Assembly: GCF_001830325.1 (NCBI RefSeq)
Contig: NZ_MHZG01000010.1
Location: 1 to 64,000 of the forward strand
Direction: 5' to 3'
Source of the DNA: Polynucleobacter sp. GWA2_45_21
GTDB lineage: Bacteria; Pseudomonadota; Gammaproteobacteria; Burkholderiales; Burkholderiaceae
Length of the DNA stretch: 64,000 nt
Shown piece by piece: positions 1 to 8,838 of this stretch. The notes under the pieces are model-generated. The model was not told the origin of the DNA. It worked only from the letters and a program-made list of their open reading frames with translations, and did not search any database. The position numbers and the translations under genes are program-made. Position 1 is the stretch's first letter. Each line of letters opens with the position of its first letter.

Positions 1-225
<225 letters not shown>

Positions 226-227
226 AC

Positions 228-689
228 ATGCTACAAGCTAATGTGATGAGGAATAAAAGGGTATCTCGTTCATTTCCTATAGTGGATTTACTTTACAAGT
301 CTTATGAGTTGGATTCAGAGGCCATTACACGTTACTGGTCTCAGCAGCTTTTAAATGCCAATGAAATTTTGCAACTGCATCAAGGGCTTATTCAGGATTC
401 TTTTGAGAGGCTCTCATACATAGCCAGCAAACATCAATTAGATGCTTACTATAAGGATTTAGTAGCTCTTCTAAGTAAAAACTTATTTGTACCCATTCAA
501 AAAAGAAGTGTGGACCCAGTTAATAGCCAAAGAGTCCTCTCCCAATTTGTTTTGATCGCTCATGAATGTTTTCTAGATACCGCCTTAAATTTCTTTATGG
601 CATCCTCTGAGACAGTCTTAAAGCCAATCTATGATGAGTATCATGAGAGGGTGCAGAATTTACTTAATTCATCTGAAATTCCCAATTAG
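228..689 (+). CDS. Hypothetical helical protein, 153 aa
   Basis: I do not recognise this protein. It begins 2 bp after the eno stop, with a GAGG ribosome binding site inside the end of eno, so it is probably co-transcribed or translationally linked. The sequence is rich in Leu, Gln, Tyr and Ser and looks almost entirely alpha-helical. It has no signal peptide, no membrane segment, no cysteine-rich motif and a single Cys. The general look is that of a small helical associating protein such as a phasin-like protein, but there is no motif to support that and I do not assign it. In related genomes I would expect the divisome gene ftsB directly after eno, so this neighbour suggests rearrangement (from memory, unchecked). 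Confidence 0.7.
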   Translation: MLQANVMRNKRVSRSFPIVDLLYKSYELDSEAITRYWSQQLLNANEILQLHQGLIQDSFERLSYIASKHQLDAYYKDLVALLSKNLFVPIQKRSVDPVNSQRVLSQFVLIAHECFLDTALNFFMASSETVLKPIYDEYHERVQNLLNSSEIPN

Positions 690-710
690 ACAGTATCTAA
701 ATCGTATCTA

Positions 711-1478
711 ATGAGTGAAATTGAGCATTATTTTTCTATACACAATCGATCATGGGATTGCTTGGGAGAGCTAACTACTGAAGAAAAACGAGTGCGCATC
801 GACTTAGCTACATGTTATAGACTTGCTGCCAAAATGAATTGGGATGATGGTATCTATACCCATATCTCTGCAGCCATTCCCAACCAACCTGATGTCTATT
901 TAATTAACCAATTTGGGCTAAGGTTTGACGAAGTGACCCCCTTAAATCTTGTCAAAGTAAATATATTGGGAATTGTATTGGTGGGGGCTGGGCCAGCTAA
1001 TGTTTCTGGGTTTGCAATCCATGGTGCCGTGCATGCTGCCAGAAAAGATGCGATGTGTGTTTTTCATTTACATAACGAATCTAGTATTGCTGTCTCGGCC
1101 CAGGCAAAAGGGCTACTCCCTTTATCTCAGCATGCGATGCGCTTTTATCAAGATCTTGCCTATCACCCATATCAAGGATTGGCTTTATCAGCAGATGAGC
1201 AAAATGAACTTATCGGTAATTTAGGTGCAAAAAAGGCCTTACTATTAAAAAATCACGGAAGTCTTGTTTGCGGAACATCGGTCCAGCAGGCATTTTATCT
1301 GATGCATACCTTAGATAAGGCTTGCTCCATTCAGCTAAAGGTGCGTGATCCGATGAATGATGCCATCTACCCTGATGAGCATATTTGCAACAAAACATAC
1401 CAACAGCTTTGCCTGGACGGGGATGCGGAAGGTCAAATTGAGTGGCCAGCCTTTGAGCGCTGGCTATTGAATTCTTAG
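711..1478 (+). CDS. Class II aldolase/adducin family protein, 255 aa
   Basis: This is a zinc-dependent class II aldolase/adducin fold protein. The visible metal-site pattern is His104 with a second His four residues on (IHGAVH), HLH at residues 119-121 and the NHG motif at about 181-183. True fuculose- or ribulose-phosphate aldolases have a catalytic Glu three residues before the first metal His. Here that place is Gly (VSGFAIH), which is the usual form in the adducin-like subgroup, whose members are often of unknown or non-aldolase function. The ATG at 711 is preferred although its ribosome binding site is weak. A tautomerase gene follows 22 bp downstream, so the two may act in one small catabolic pathway. 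The substrate cannot be told from sequence. Confidence 0.88.
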   Translation: MSEIEHYFSIHNRSWDCLGELTTEEKRVRIDLATCYRLAAKMNWDDGIYTHISAAIPNQPDVYLINQFGLRFDEVTPLNLVKVNILGIVLVGAGPANVSGFAIHGAVHAARKDAMCVFHLHNESSIAVSAQAKGLLPLSQHAMRFYQDLAYHPYQGLALSADEQNELIGNLGAKKALLLKNHGSLVCGTSVQQAFYLMHTLDKACSIQLKVRDPMNDAIYPDEHICNKTYQQLCLDGDAEGQIEWPAFERWLLNS

Positions 1479-1500
1479 TAATTAACTCACAGGAGATCTT

Positions 1501-1689
1501 ATGCCAATAATTCAGATACAACTTTTTGAGGGTCGGAGCGCTGACGTTAAGCGAGAGTATGCAATTGCAATCACAAAGGCCGCAGTAAAGATTATGGGAT
1601 GCTCGGCAGATTCGGTCGACGTTATCTATCAGGATGTAAAAAAGTCTGATTGGGCTACTGCTGGTAAGTTGTGGAATGAACAATCATAA
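1501..1689 (+). CDS. 4-oxalocrotonate tautomerase family protein, 62 aa
   Basis: This is a small tautomerase-superfamily subunit. After removal of Met it begins PIIQIQLFEGRS, giving the catalytic N-terminal Pro1 and the substrate-binding Arg11 expected for 4-OT. The second conserved arginine, Arg39 in the classical enzyme, is replaced: the segment reads SVDVIYQD. The aromatic position normally Phe50 is Trp. The protein therefore probably has tautomerase chemistry on a substrate other than 2-hydroxymuconate. Its length is typical of hexameric 4-OT subunits. A good AGGAG ribosome binding site lies just before the ATG, and it follows the class II aldolase gene closely, which suggests an operon. 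Confidence 0.9.
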   Translation: MPIIQIQLFEGRSADVKREYAIAITKAAVKIMGCSADSVDVIYQDVKKSDWATAGKLWNEQS

Positions 1690-1844
1690 ATCCGAGCCTT
1701 CTCTTTGGTAGGTATTCAAATTCCCCCGCTTTCAATAATTTGCCTACCTGTCGGGCTTTTATCATATTCACTAATTGCCACTTTATATCCTTAGTAACTA
1801 TTGAGTAGGCAATGCACGCCACAGTCCCTTCAGGGTCGATTTGA

Positions 1845-2300
1845 GTCGGTCAGCTTGACTTAATTGCTTTTGAAAACGAAAGATATCCTAGATATATGAC
1901 AGAGAAGCTTCCAGAGTCGTTCATTAGTTACACCGTGCCCATCTACTGGGGTAATCTTCATATCGACAAAGAATTCAACGCTGGCGCTTTCATCAGCGCC
2001 CACGAATTCCGTAACTTGGATCAGGTGGTTGAGTTTGTAATCGAATTGGACCGCAATGATCTACTTTATCGGAAATATCTCGGGTCATCTGCATACATTG
2101 ACGGTAAGGTGAACGAATTTGAAGATAGGAATCGTATTTTGGATCGATTCGAACAGATTTTCGAATCGCCGCCGGTAATACCACGTGCGCAAACAGTAGT
2201 GGGGCGTATCGCAAGTCTACTGTGCGAACCACGGCGGTATCGGCGTCAGTTAAAAAATGCAATTCAAGCAGCAAATTTGTTTGGAAGATCGAATGACTAG
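1845..2300 (+). pseudogene. 3' remnant of a GT10 (alpha-1,3-fucosyltransferase-type) glycosyltransferase
   Basis: The frame upstream of and including the ATG at 1896 reads IAFENERYPRYMTEKL and then TVPIYWG, which matches the C-terminal donor-binding core of family GT10 (general pattern AFENs..pgYvTEKl...tvPiYwG). The match starts before the first ATG and is open back to about 1845, where an in-frame TGA stops it. The full family domain is about 300 residues and only about 150 C-terminal ones remain, so this is a truncated gene and not a short intact one. Just downstream lies the surface-polysaccharide cluster, so this is probably a decayed member of it. A role is unlikely. Confidence 0.7.
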
Positions 2301-2614
2301 GCAGCCCCACACTTTTAGGATAAATCTAAGATGGCCACATTAACAGTTCCCATTAAGGTTGGATTTTGTGTCAAGCAATATCAGTCACGCCAATATGTTA
2401 GCAAGAACTTTTCTATCCAAGTACATAACGGAAGAGGGTCTGTTATTGTCTTATGACCCAAGTGTAGTTTCAATTGATGCACGCAGAGATAATAAACCTT
2501 CTGGATCTAATGTTACCCTTATTTATAACACCCCCTAATAAACTTAATATCAGGCTGGAAAGCGTCTGCTAAAGTGGTAGCGATTCATAAATACGTATCA
2601 CGTGTCTATTGATT
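2301..2614 (+). other. Gene-poor stretch with a possible coding remnant at 2344-2538
   Basis: No intact gene is visible between the GT10 remnant and the ELM1-type gene. One frame, 2344-2538, is open for 64 codons directly after a stop and reads like a genuine protein C-terminus (for example HANMLARTFLSKYI and later LLLSYDPSVVSIDAR). It has no convincing start codon or ribosome binding site, and I do not recognise the family. It may be the tail of another broken cluster gene. The remaining AT-rich part, 2539-2614, probably holds the promoter of the downstream cluster, but I could not pick a confident -35/-10 pair. Confidence 0.35.
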
Positions 2615-3652
2615 ATGAATATCTTAATATTGGATGATGGTAAAGCAGGACATAGAAAGCAGGCAATGGCTCTATTTGCCCTCATCAATCGTATTTTGGC
2701 TAAAAAAGGTATTGACCAAAAAAATATAGATTGCAAAATTATTCCAACAAAATTTGATAATTTATTACAAAAAATTGTTTACAAAATAATTTTTGGATAC
2801 CTAATTAAATCAGATTACTTATTATATTTAGTTGCCGAGATTCTGACTCCACCAATAATTTTAGAAATATCAAAATTCTCCCCCGATTTAATAATTAGTT
2901 GTGGATATTCTTCATCTTGCATGAGTGCAATATTAAGCAATAAGAACGCTTTGAAAATTGCCATACTTTATCCAGGCGCCAATTATGCAGATAAATTTAG
3001 TTTAGTCATTACTCCTCAGCATGACTTGGTCAAGATTGAAGATATTTCTAACATTGTGACAACAAAATTTGCACTAACTGAGGATCTTATTCATTGTGAT
3101 AGAGGCGCTAAAAAATTAAAATTGGGGTTATTAGTTGGTGGTAATAGCAATACGCACAGTTATACAAAAAAATTCTCAAGGAATATTTGTGAGGGGCTAA
3201 TCAGTTTTGTAAAGACAAATGATTTAGAGGTTATGTGGACCCCATCCCGAAGAACTCCGCCATATTTTTTGAGTATTTTTGACGATGCTTTAATGAAGAG
3301 TGATGGAGTAAGACATTTATTTAAATGTCTTACATCACCGAATGCGTCAGAAGATATCTTAAGGGAGTGCGATTGGGTGCTGGTATCTGCCGATAGTATT
3401 TCAATGATCTCTGAAGCCCTTGCAGCGGGGTGTAAGGTTACAGTGTTTAGACCTCCTAGGCGACTAGGTTTTTCGAAAAAAAATCGAGCGTTTATTAATT
3501 CTCTAGAAGCGTTAGGGTATATCAGGGTGTGTGAGATTGATGAGATTTCTAGGCAGCAATATCCTATGACACAAGAAAATAGTTATAAACTTTTTTGTGA
3601 GGACAGGAATAGCATCGAAAAAAGTATAAGTCAATTACTTCATAGGTTTTGA
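2615..3652 (+). CDS. ELM1/GtrOC1-type putative nucleoside-diphosphate-sugar epimerase/glycosyltransferase-like protein
   Basis: This member of the ELM1 (DUF1022) family has a GT-B-like fold and is often found in lipopolysaccharide regions. Visible marks are the N-terminal DDGKAGHRKQ motif, the segment SPDLIISCGYSS, the central GLLVGGNSN, TPSRRTP about two thirds along, and VSADSISMISEALAAG near the C-terminus, which resembles a nucleotide-sugar site. The ATG at 2615 is chosen over an in-frame TTG six bases earlier, giving 345 residues. No signal peptide is seen. The gene is strongly AT-rich like its neighbours and heads a co-directional set with a GT17 and a deacetylase. The biochemical role of bacterial ELM1 proteins is not settled, so function is inferred from context only. 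Confidence 0.75.
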   Translation: MNILILDDGKAGHRKQAMALFALINRILAKKGIDQKNIDCKIIPTKFDNLLQKIVYKIIFGYLIKSDYLLYLVAEILTPPIILEISKFSPDLIISCGYSSSCMSAILSNKNALKIAILYPGANYADKFSLVITPQHDLVKIEDISNIVTTKFALTEDLIHCDRGAKKLKLGLLVGGNSNTHSYTKKFSRNICEGLISFVKTNDLEVMWTPSRRTPPYFLSIFDDALMKSDGVRHLFKCLTSPNASEDILRECDWVLVSADSISMISEALAAGCKVTVFRPPRRLGFSKKNRAFINSLEALGYIRVCEIDEISRQQYPMTQENSYKLFCEDRNSIEKSISQLLHRF

Positions 3653-3676
3653 AGAAATAAATTGTTGAATTTAAAA

Positions 3677-4558
3677 ATGAAGAAAAATTATAAGATCTAT
3701 GACTGCTTTTTGTTCTACAACGAACTTGATATGCTGGAGCTCAAGTTAACTGAGATGTATGACGTGGTGGATAAGTTCGTGCTACTGGAGTCATGTGAAA
3801 CTTTTCAGGGCTCTCCCAAAAAATATTTTTACGAAGAAAACAAGCATAGGTATGCTCGTTTTTCTGAAAAAATAATTCATATTAAGCTTGGTCCGCAGAA
3901 AAGTTTTAAAAGATACTTTTTTAAGAAATGTGGTAAGAATTGGTCGCGAGAATACTATCAAAGGGATCAGCTAAAGCTAGGCCTGGTAGATGCCCGTCCC
4001 AATGATCTTGTGATTATCTCCGATGTCGATGAGATTATTTCTGGAAAAAATTTTCCTAAAATCATCAGCTCTTTCATCAGGGGTGATATTGCCATATTTG
4101 AAATGCCATTGTTTCAATTTTCAGTAAATTATGAGTGGATATTTTCTGATAGAAGACTTCCCCAATTTCGATGCCTGGGCCCTAGAATGGTTGAATATAA
4201 GGATTTTAAAGGTGCTCAGATGTTAAGGAAAGTTAAGCGAATTTATCCAAATTGGGCAAAGCAATTTTTATTGCTGAGATTATTTTTTAGGATTCTTGGA
4301 CGCATTAAATATGGGGTTTTTAATCATTTGCAGTATTTTGAGGATGCTGGATGGCACTTTACCTCAATGGGCGATTGGAAATTCTTTAGAAATAAGGTTG
4401 AATCATTTGCTCATGAGGACTGGAAAATAGGTGGGCAGTATCTCGATGAAAGTGTTTTTGAGTATTTCACTACAGCCCCCGAAACAACTCGACCATACCC
4501 CATTGAAAAACTTCCAAAATTTATACAAGAAAATCGAAATTTATTCCTATTTAGATAG
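3677..4558 (+). CDS. Glycosyltransferase family 17 protein, 293 aa
   Basis: The protein matches family GT17, named for beta-1,4-mannosyl-glycoprotein N-acetylglucosaminyltransferase but common in bacterial surface-glycan loci. The start shows YDCFLFYNELDMLELKL and VDKFVLLES, followed by WSREYYQRDQL and the acidic DVDEI motif at about residue 120, the likely metal/nucleotide-sugar site. The C-terminal part has GWHFTSMGD, also typical. Two in-frame TTG codons precede the ATG at 3677, and the ATG is preferred. It lies 24 bp after the ELM1-type gene, so co-transcription is likely. The acceptor and the sugar cannot be read from sequence. Confidence 0.85.
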   Translation: MKKNYKIYDCFLFYNELDMLELKLTEMYDVVDKFVLLESCETFQGSPKKYFYEENKHRYARFSEKIIHIKLGPQKSFKRYFFKKCGKNWSREYYQRDQLKLGLVDARPNDLVIISDVDEIISGKNFPKIISSFIRGDIAIFEMPLFQFSVNYEWIFSDRRLPQFRCLGPRMVEYKDFKGAQMLRKVKRIYPNWAKQFLLLRLFFRILGRIKYGVFNHLQYFEDAGWHFTSMGDWKFFRNKVESFAHEDWKIGGQYLDESVFEYFTTAPETTRPYPIEKLPKFIQENRNLFLFR

Positions 4559-4578
4559 GGGATTGTTGAGAATTTTAT

Positions 4579-5286
4579 ATGTTTTTTAAATTGGACCCTT
4601 TTAATATGTACTGCCCGATCATTCGCTCTTTAGCGGATCCAGGGGCTAATGAAGTTGCGATTACTATTGATGATGGCCCTAATTCTTGTACCACCTTGGC
4701 CTTGCTGGATTTATTAGATGAGCACAAAGGAAAAGCAACCTTTTTCCTATCTGGGTTCAGAGCCATCAAAAATCCAGAATTAGTGGAAGAAATTGTTTTA
4801 CGGGGTCATGCAATTTATTCGCATGGTTGGGATCATAAGCGTCTTGATAAATTGCCTTATGGTGAATTAAGTCGATCAATGAATCTATGTGAACTTCTTT
4901 TGAGGAAATACAGACCAACCCCTTCAATCTATTTGGCAAGAATTCCATTCAATAGTGGGTATAGAAAATTTGCAGTTCACCGTGAACTAAAAAATTGGAT
5001 TCCACGCTGTCAAATTGCGCATTGGAGTTTGCAAACTCGGGATCATGCATTTTCCGATCGCTTTGGAAATGATGCAAATCCAATTGTTAGAATTCGTGAT
5101 GAGATTCTCAGGTTATTGCAAATGCAATTAAAGCCTGGGGCTGTGATTTTAATGCATGATCTTCCTATAAAAGATGATCTTATTAATGATTTGGATATTC
5201 AATTTACTATATCTACTATGAAATTTTTACTTGAAGAGCTTACTTCTCAAGGCTTCCGGTCTGTTGTTTTGCGTCCAAAAGTTTAG
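4579..5286 (+). CDS. NodB-type polysaccharide deacetylase, 235 aa
   Basis: This NodB homology domain (carbohydrate esterase 4-like) removes N-acetyl, or in related families formyl, groups from sugars. The first motif TIDDGPN holds the catalytic and metal-binding aspartates Asp31-Asp32. The second motif is SHGWDH, with the metal-binding HxxxH at 82/86, and RIPF at about 121 corresponds to motif 3. The last motif is VILMHD near residue 190. There is no signal peptide, so it probably acts in the cytoplasm on a lipid-linked or nucleotide-linked sugar. It follows the GT17 gene by 20 bp. Removing an acetyl group would expose a positive amine on the glycan, which is inference from the family. Confidence 0.88.
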   Translation: MFFKLDPFNMYCPIIRSLADPGANEVAITIDDGPNSCTTLALLDLLDEHKGKATFFLSGFRAIKNPELVEEIVLRGHAIYSHGWDHKRLDKLPYGELSRSMNLCELLLRKYRPTPSIYLARIPFNSGYRKFAVHRELKNWIPRCQIAHWSLQTRDHAFSDRFGNDANPIVRIRDEILRLLQMQLKPGAVILMHDLPIKDDLINDLDIQFTISTMKFLLEELTSQGFRSVVLRPKV

Positions 5287-5333
5287 GCGCTACAGGATGA
5301 GTAATTTGAAGAATATAGAGTAGGGCTACTTAA

Positions 5334-6971
5334 TCAATTTTCTAATTTTGTGGCAAGAATGATGTCTCCTTGTCGATCAATAATCTTTAAGGAAGGCAGT
5401 TCAGGCAGCCGGTCTTCTCGAAGCACTATAAATATGGGTTGACTTCCTTGTAGGCGACTGCTGAGTTCGAGAGACGTCAAAAATAATTCTGGTCTTGGTG
5501 CAATACTTAAGCCATTTTCCAATTCACCGACAATGTCTATGAATATAGCTGGTCGATTTAAATAAAAATTAGTATCTAGGATGTAGGTTTTGTAGATGGC
5601 GATCGGATGGTTTTGAATGATCGATTTATTGGATAAGATTAAGTGCTTAATAGATTTCGGCTGAATAAGATATGTCCCGTAATTTAGAGAGAATAAAAAT
5701 GGGAGATAGGCAATAACAATGCGAATATTGTTTCGCCGGGGACTAATCAATTGCCACAGAAAACCCGTTGCAGCTATTAATGCGGCTCCTGATAAGACCC
5801 ACCTGAAATACCCTAATGTACCAATGTATTGTGCAGAAAAAGGGATGTGGCTTGATAAGGGCCCAGTTAGAAATGCTAGGCTTAGCATGGTGAAAAATGA
5901 AATTCCTAGGCCGATTGAATTAATTACCCTATTTTCCGGGCTGGCTTGAATTTTCCCAATCAATATACTTAAGGGCGCTATTAATGGTAAAAAATAGCCA
6001 GGAAGTTGAGAGTGAGAGAATGAAAAAAATAGAAATATACTTGCGCTCCATAAAATAAAAAAATTATCAATTTCTGAAAAATTATTCTTGCAACGCCAAT
6101 TTTTTATTGCATTTTGCACCACCCCATAAAGATATCCTGTCCATGGCAGCATTCCAATGCTTAAGACTATCAGGGGAAACCATGGGGATTGATTGCGATG
6201 GTGAATGTTAGTAGTAAAGCGTCGAAAATGCTCGTTGATAAAATAGAACTCAAAAAAGTTTTCATGACGTATTGCAACAAAATAATGCCAAGGAATTGTT
6301 ATGCTGAAAAATAACATTAAACCTAGACCGCTTATGCAGGCTCGCAACACATCAAGGCGGTGAGTGATGATGCACCACGTCAGGATTACTAAGGAGGGTA
6401 AAATTACACCAATGAGACCTTTTGCGAGTACGGCAAGTGCGCAAAATAAATACACCAATATAAAGTAAGTTTTTCTTGATTTTTCACTGGATGTTGCTCC
6501 GATCAAGAAGCACATTAGTGATGCTGTAATGAGGCATGAGACAAGTAGATCAATATTAAAAACTTGACCAAAGACGGTGATAAATAGGGTGGTTGCTGCA
6601 ATCAGACCAGCATTCAATCCCGCAACCCTGCCATAAAATCTTGTTGCCACAAAGGCGCTCAAGGCCGCAATGCTAAGCCCCGATAAAAAGGGCCATATAC
6701 GTAACCCACCCTCATTTGGCCCAATTAGCCAGATTGATATTGCCCCCAGCCAGTAAAGAAGCGGTGGCTTCTCTAGGTAGGGGACGCCATTCAAGTGAGG
6801 AATGATGAAATCATTGCTATTAATCATCTCCAGTGCGATAGCGCCATAACGTGTTTCATCGGGGTTTTGCAGGCCCCGGCCCCAAAGCCATGGAAGAAGG
6901 CTAAGTGATAGCAGTAGAGCGGTAGTTAAGCAGGGGCGCTTTTTTACCCAAGAATAGAGTTTGGTAATCAT
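5334..6971 (-). CDS. ArnT/PMT-like integral-membrane glycosyltransferase (GT83-type), 545 aa
   Basis: This polytopic membrane protein transfers a sugar from a polyprenyl-phosphate donor at the periplasmic face. After a first membrane helix it shows LQNPDETRYGAIALEM, with the acidic pair Asp38-Glu39 in the first periplasmic loop, and then VPYLEKPPLLYWLGA, the standard ArnT-like signature. Roughly a dozen hydrophobic segments follow, and a small soluble C-terminal domain begins around residue 440. The other genes for 4-amino-arabinose synthesis (arnA, arnB, arnC, arnD) are not recognisable in the window apart from a NodB deacetylase, so the sugar is open. It converges on the deacetylase gene and is divergent from the EptA-like gene. 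Confidence 0.87.
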   Translation of the reverse strand: MITKLYSWVKKRPCLTTALLLSLSLLPWLWGRGLQNPDETRYGAIALEMINSNDFIIPHLNGVPYLEKPPLLYWLGAISIWLIGPNEGGLRIWPFLSGLSIAALSAFVATRFYGRVAGLNAGLIAATTLFITVFGQVFNIDLLVSCLITASLMCFLIGATSSEKSRKTYFILVYLFCALAVLAKGLIGVILPSLVILTWCIITHRLDVLRACISGLGLMLFFSITIPWHYFVAIRHENFFEFYFINEHFRRFTTNIHHRNQSPWFPLIVLSIGMLPWTGYLYGVVQNAIKNWRCKNNFSEIDNFFILWSASIFLFFSFSHSQLPGYFLPLIAPLSILIGKIQASPENRVINSIGLGISFFTMLSLAFLTGPLSSHIPFSAQYIGTLGYFRWVLSGAALIAATGFLWQLISPRRNNIRIVIAYLPFLFSLNYGTYLIQPKSIKHLILSNKSIIQNHPIAIYKTYILDTNFYLNRPAIFIDIVGELENGLSIAPRPELFLTSLELSSRLQGSQPIFIVLREDRLPELPSLKIIDRQGDIILATKLEN

Positions 6972-7138
6972 CTATATATTTTCGGGTACCCTAGTTTGTA
7001 GTAAATGAATAATTGGGGGAAAAAATTAAGAGTGGGTCTAGCGCTGCAATATGTGGGTAATATTTGCTCATTTAGACAATCTTTAAAGATGCTATTGATG
7101 AAGCAACGTAAAAATATAGATGTTATATCCTATCCAAC

Positions 7139-8815
7139 ATGAAAATAATTGGATGTTGGAAATATGAATCTATGCGAACTATAACCTCACGTTGGGTATT
7201 GGCTCTTGCTACGGCATTTATCATGACGGCATTGATTCTGCTGCCAGAAATCATTTTTTCCCCCAGCGCACTAGCCCGAGATATCCAAAATAAAGAGTAT
7301 TTTATTTTATTTGGAGTTTGCATATTAATCTGTACTTGTGGCCGCCCTCGTTTTGCTGCAAGTATAGTGTCGATTCTTGGTTTTATGGTTCTTACGGAAA
7401 TTGGTCATTATATGTATTTTGGGCGCATGCTAAGTCCAATCGCTGTAAGACTAATGTTTCAGGAGTGGGCGGAGATTATTAATACTGGTTTGTCGCTATC
7501 GCCATATATTTTTGGATCTTTTTTAGTAATAGTATTGTGCTATGGCGTCATCATAGCAATGGTGTTCAAGTTGCAAGGATATTTGCCCTCACTGCCAAAA
7601 ATTGGGGTGCCAGCTTTAATCTTGCTCATGATATTACCTGCAGTATTGGTATCGTTGCGCTCTGATAAATTATTTTTTGCTGATAGATCTCACTATCCCA
7701 TCCCGATTAGGGCGATATTCGCATATTCTATTGGTTTGGAATCTTGGTTTTTAGCGGGGAAATGTGATGCGGTAATTCATCAGATTCCAAGTTTGAAAAT
7801 GAAGCAACCGCCAGCACGAGATGTGATTATTTTAATGGGTGAAAGTCTGTCTGCCTCGCACATGTCTGTGCTTGGTTATGAAAGAAAGACAACCCCATGG
7901 CTCGATGGGCAGCATAGTAATTCATTGGTTGGCTTTAAGGCGGTTTCAGCTATCTCGGCTGGGGTATCTACTCGTGGAGCTTTGCCATTATTTTTTAATG
8001 TTGTTAATAACCCAGTTGATAGGATTGCCATAGCTAAAGGAGCGACAAATTTATTTCGTCTTGCTCAGGCCAATGGGTTTGATGCCACTTTTATTACTTC
8101 TCAGAACGAGAATGTGATGCAAGGCGTTGACCTCAGTGGAGTAAGGGTGATAGATGTTCAGAAATGGAAAAAAATATGGGAGAAGAAGGGGGACTTAGGT
8201 TTGATTGATATGTTGGATAGGGTTCCAGCTTCGTCTCATCGTTTTATCGTCATTCAATTTAGAGCCCCTCATTCGCCTTATAGTGCATATATCAAAAATA
8301 GACCGGATTTGCATCGATTTACATCAAGCGATAACAATAGCAGAGGTGCTGAAGTTGATAGCTACGATAGCGCAGTGCTCTTAGTAGATGAGGTTGTCCA
8401 GGGTATTGTGGAGCACCTGAAGGTTAGAGAGAATTCCTCCTATCTCATCATGACTAGCGACCATGCAGAGTTATTGGGTGATAAAGGCCGGTGGGGGCAT
8501 TCACTTTTGGATATTGATGTAGCCCATGTCCCTCTGATTCTGATTGCCCCTAAGAGTGATCGACACTTTTGGAAATGGGCTAACGCTAATTCCATTTATT
8601 CCCACTACCAAATAGCCCGTGAGGTGGCTTTCCTATTGGGTGTAACAATGGCGGAGCAGGCTGGCGATAAAAATCTGTTTTTAAACGGAGCATCGCCTTT
8701 TGGTGCCGATGGTTATTTGAAGTGGAGGGAGCTGAATGGTCAGGCAGTTGAGGTGGGGCGCGCTGTGAGTGAATGTAGTGAAATGCAGCATGTCAATTTA
8801 AAATCTATCTATTAA
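7139..8815 (+). CDS. EptA-like phosphoethanolamine transferase/sulfatase-fold membrane protein, 558 aa
   Basis: An N-terminal part with about five hydrophobic helices is followed from residue ~225 by a periplasmic alkaline-phosphatase/sulfatase-fold domain. Visible metal and nucleophile marks are ILMGESLSASHMSVLGY (Glu235), the nucleophile region SAGVSTRG with Thr278, APHSPY in the middle, and MTSDHAELLGD...WGHS near the C-terminus. Such enzymes move phosphoethanolamine from phosphatidylethanolamine onto lipid A or core sugars. The start at 7139 has no clear ribosome binding site, and an in-frame ATG at 7172 is an alternative that keeps all helices. It reads away from the ArnT-like gene and leads into a GT4 gene 23 bp on. 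Substrate is inferred from family. Confidence 0.82.
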   Translation: MKIIGCWKYESMRTITSRWVLALATAFIMTALILLPEIIFSPSALARDIQNKEYFILFGVCILICTCGRPRFAASIVSILGFMVLTEIGHYMYFGRMLSPIAVRLMFQEWAEIINTGLSLSPYIFGSFLVIVLCYGVIIAMVFKLQGYLPSLPKIGVPALILLMILPAVLVSLRSDKLFFADRSHYPIPIRAIFAYSIGLESWFLAGKCDAVIHQIPSLKMKQPPARDVIILMGESLSASHMSVLGYERKTTPWLDGQHSNSLVGFKAVSAISAGVSTRGALPLFFNVVNNPVDRIAIAKGATNLFRLAQANGFDATFITSQNENVMQGVDLSGVRVIDVQKWKKIWEKKGDLGLIDMLDRVPASSHRFIVIQFRAPHSPYSAYIKNRPDLHRFTSSDNNSRGAEVDSYDSAVLLVDEVVQGIVEHLKVRENSSYLIMTSDHAELLGDKGRWGHSLLDIDVAHVPLILIAPKSDRHFWKWANANSIYSHYQIAREVAFLLGVTMAEQAGDKNLFLNGASPFGADGYLKWRELNGQAVEVGRAVSECSEMQHVNLKSIY

Positions 8816-8838
8816 ATAAGCTAATTTTAGAAAAACGC

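Noticed and set aside
1210..1683. Minus-strand 157-codon frame across the aldolase and tautomerase genes
   Set aside because: It is antisense to two clear genes and has no family resemblance.
1690..1844. Minus-strand open frame opposite the region before the GT10 remnant
   Set aside because: It reads partly like protein but has no start or family I recognise, and the plus-strand GT10 signal does not extend into it.
2331..2459. ATG frame of 42 codons before the ELM1-type gene
   Set aside because: It has no good ribosome binding site or recognisable motif, and it overlaps the more protein-like frame at 2344-2538.
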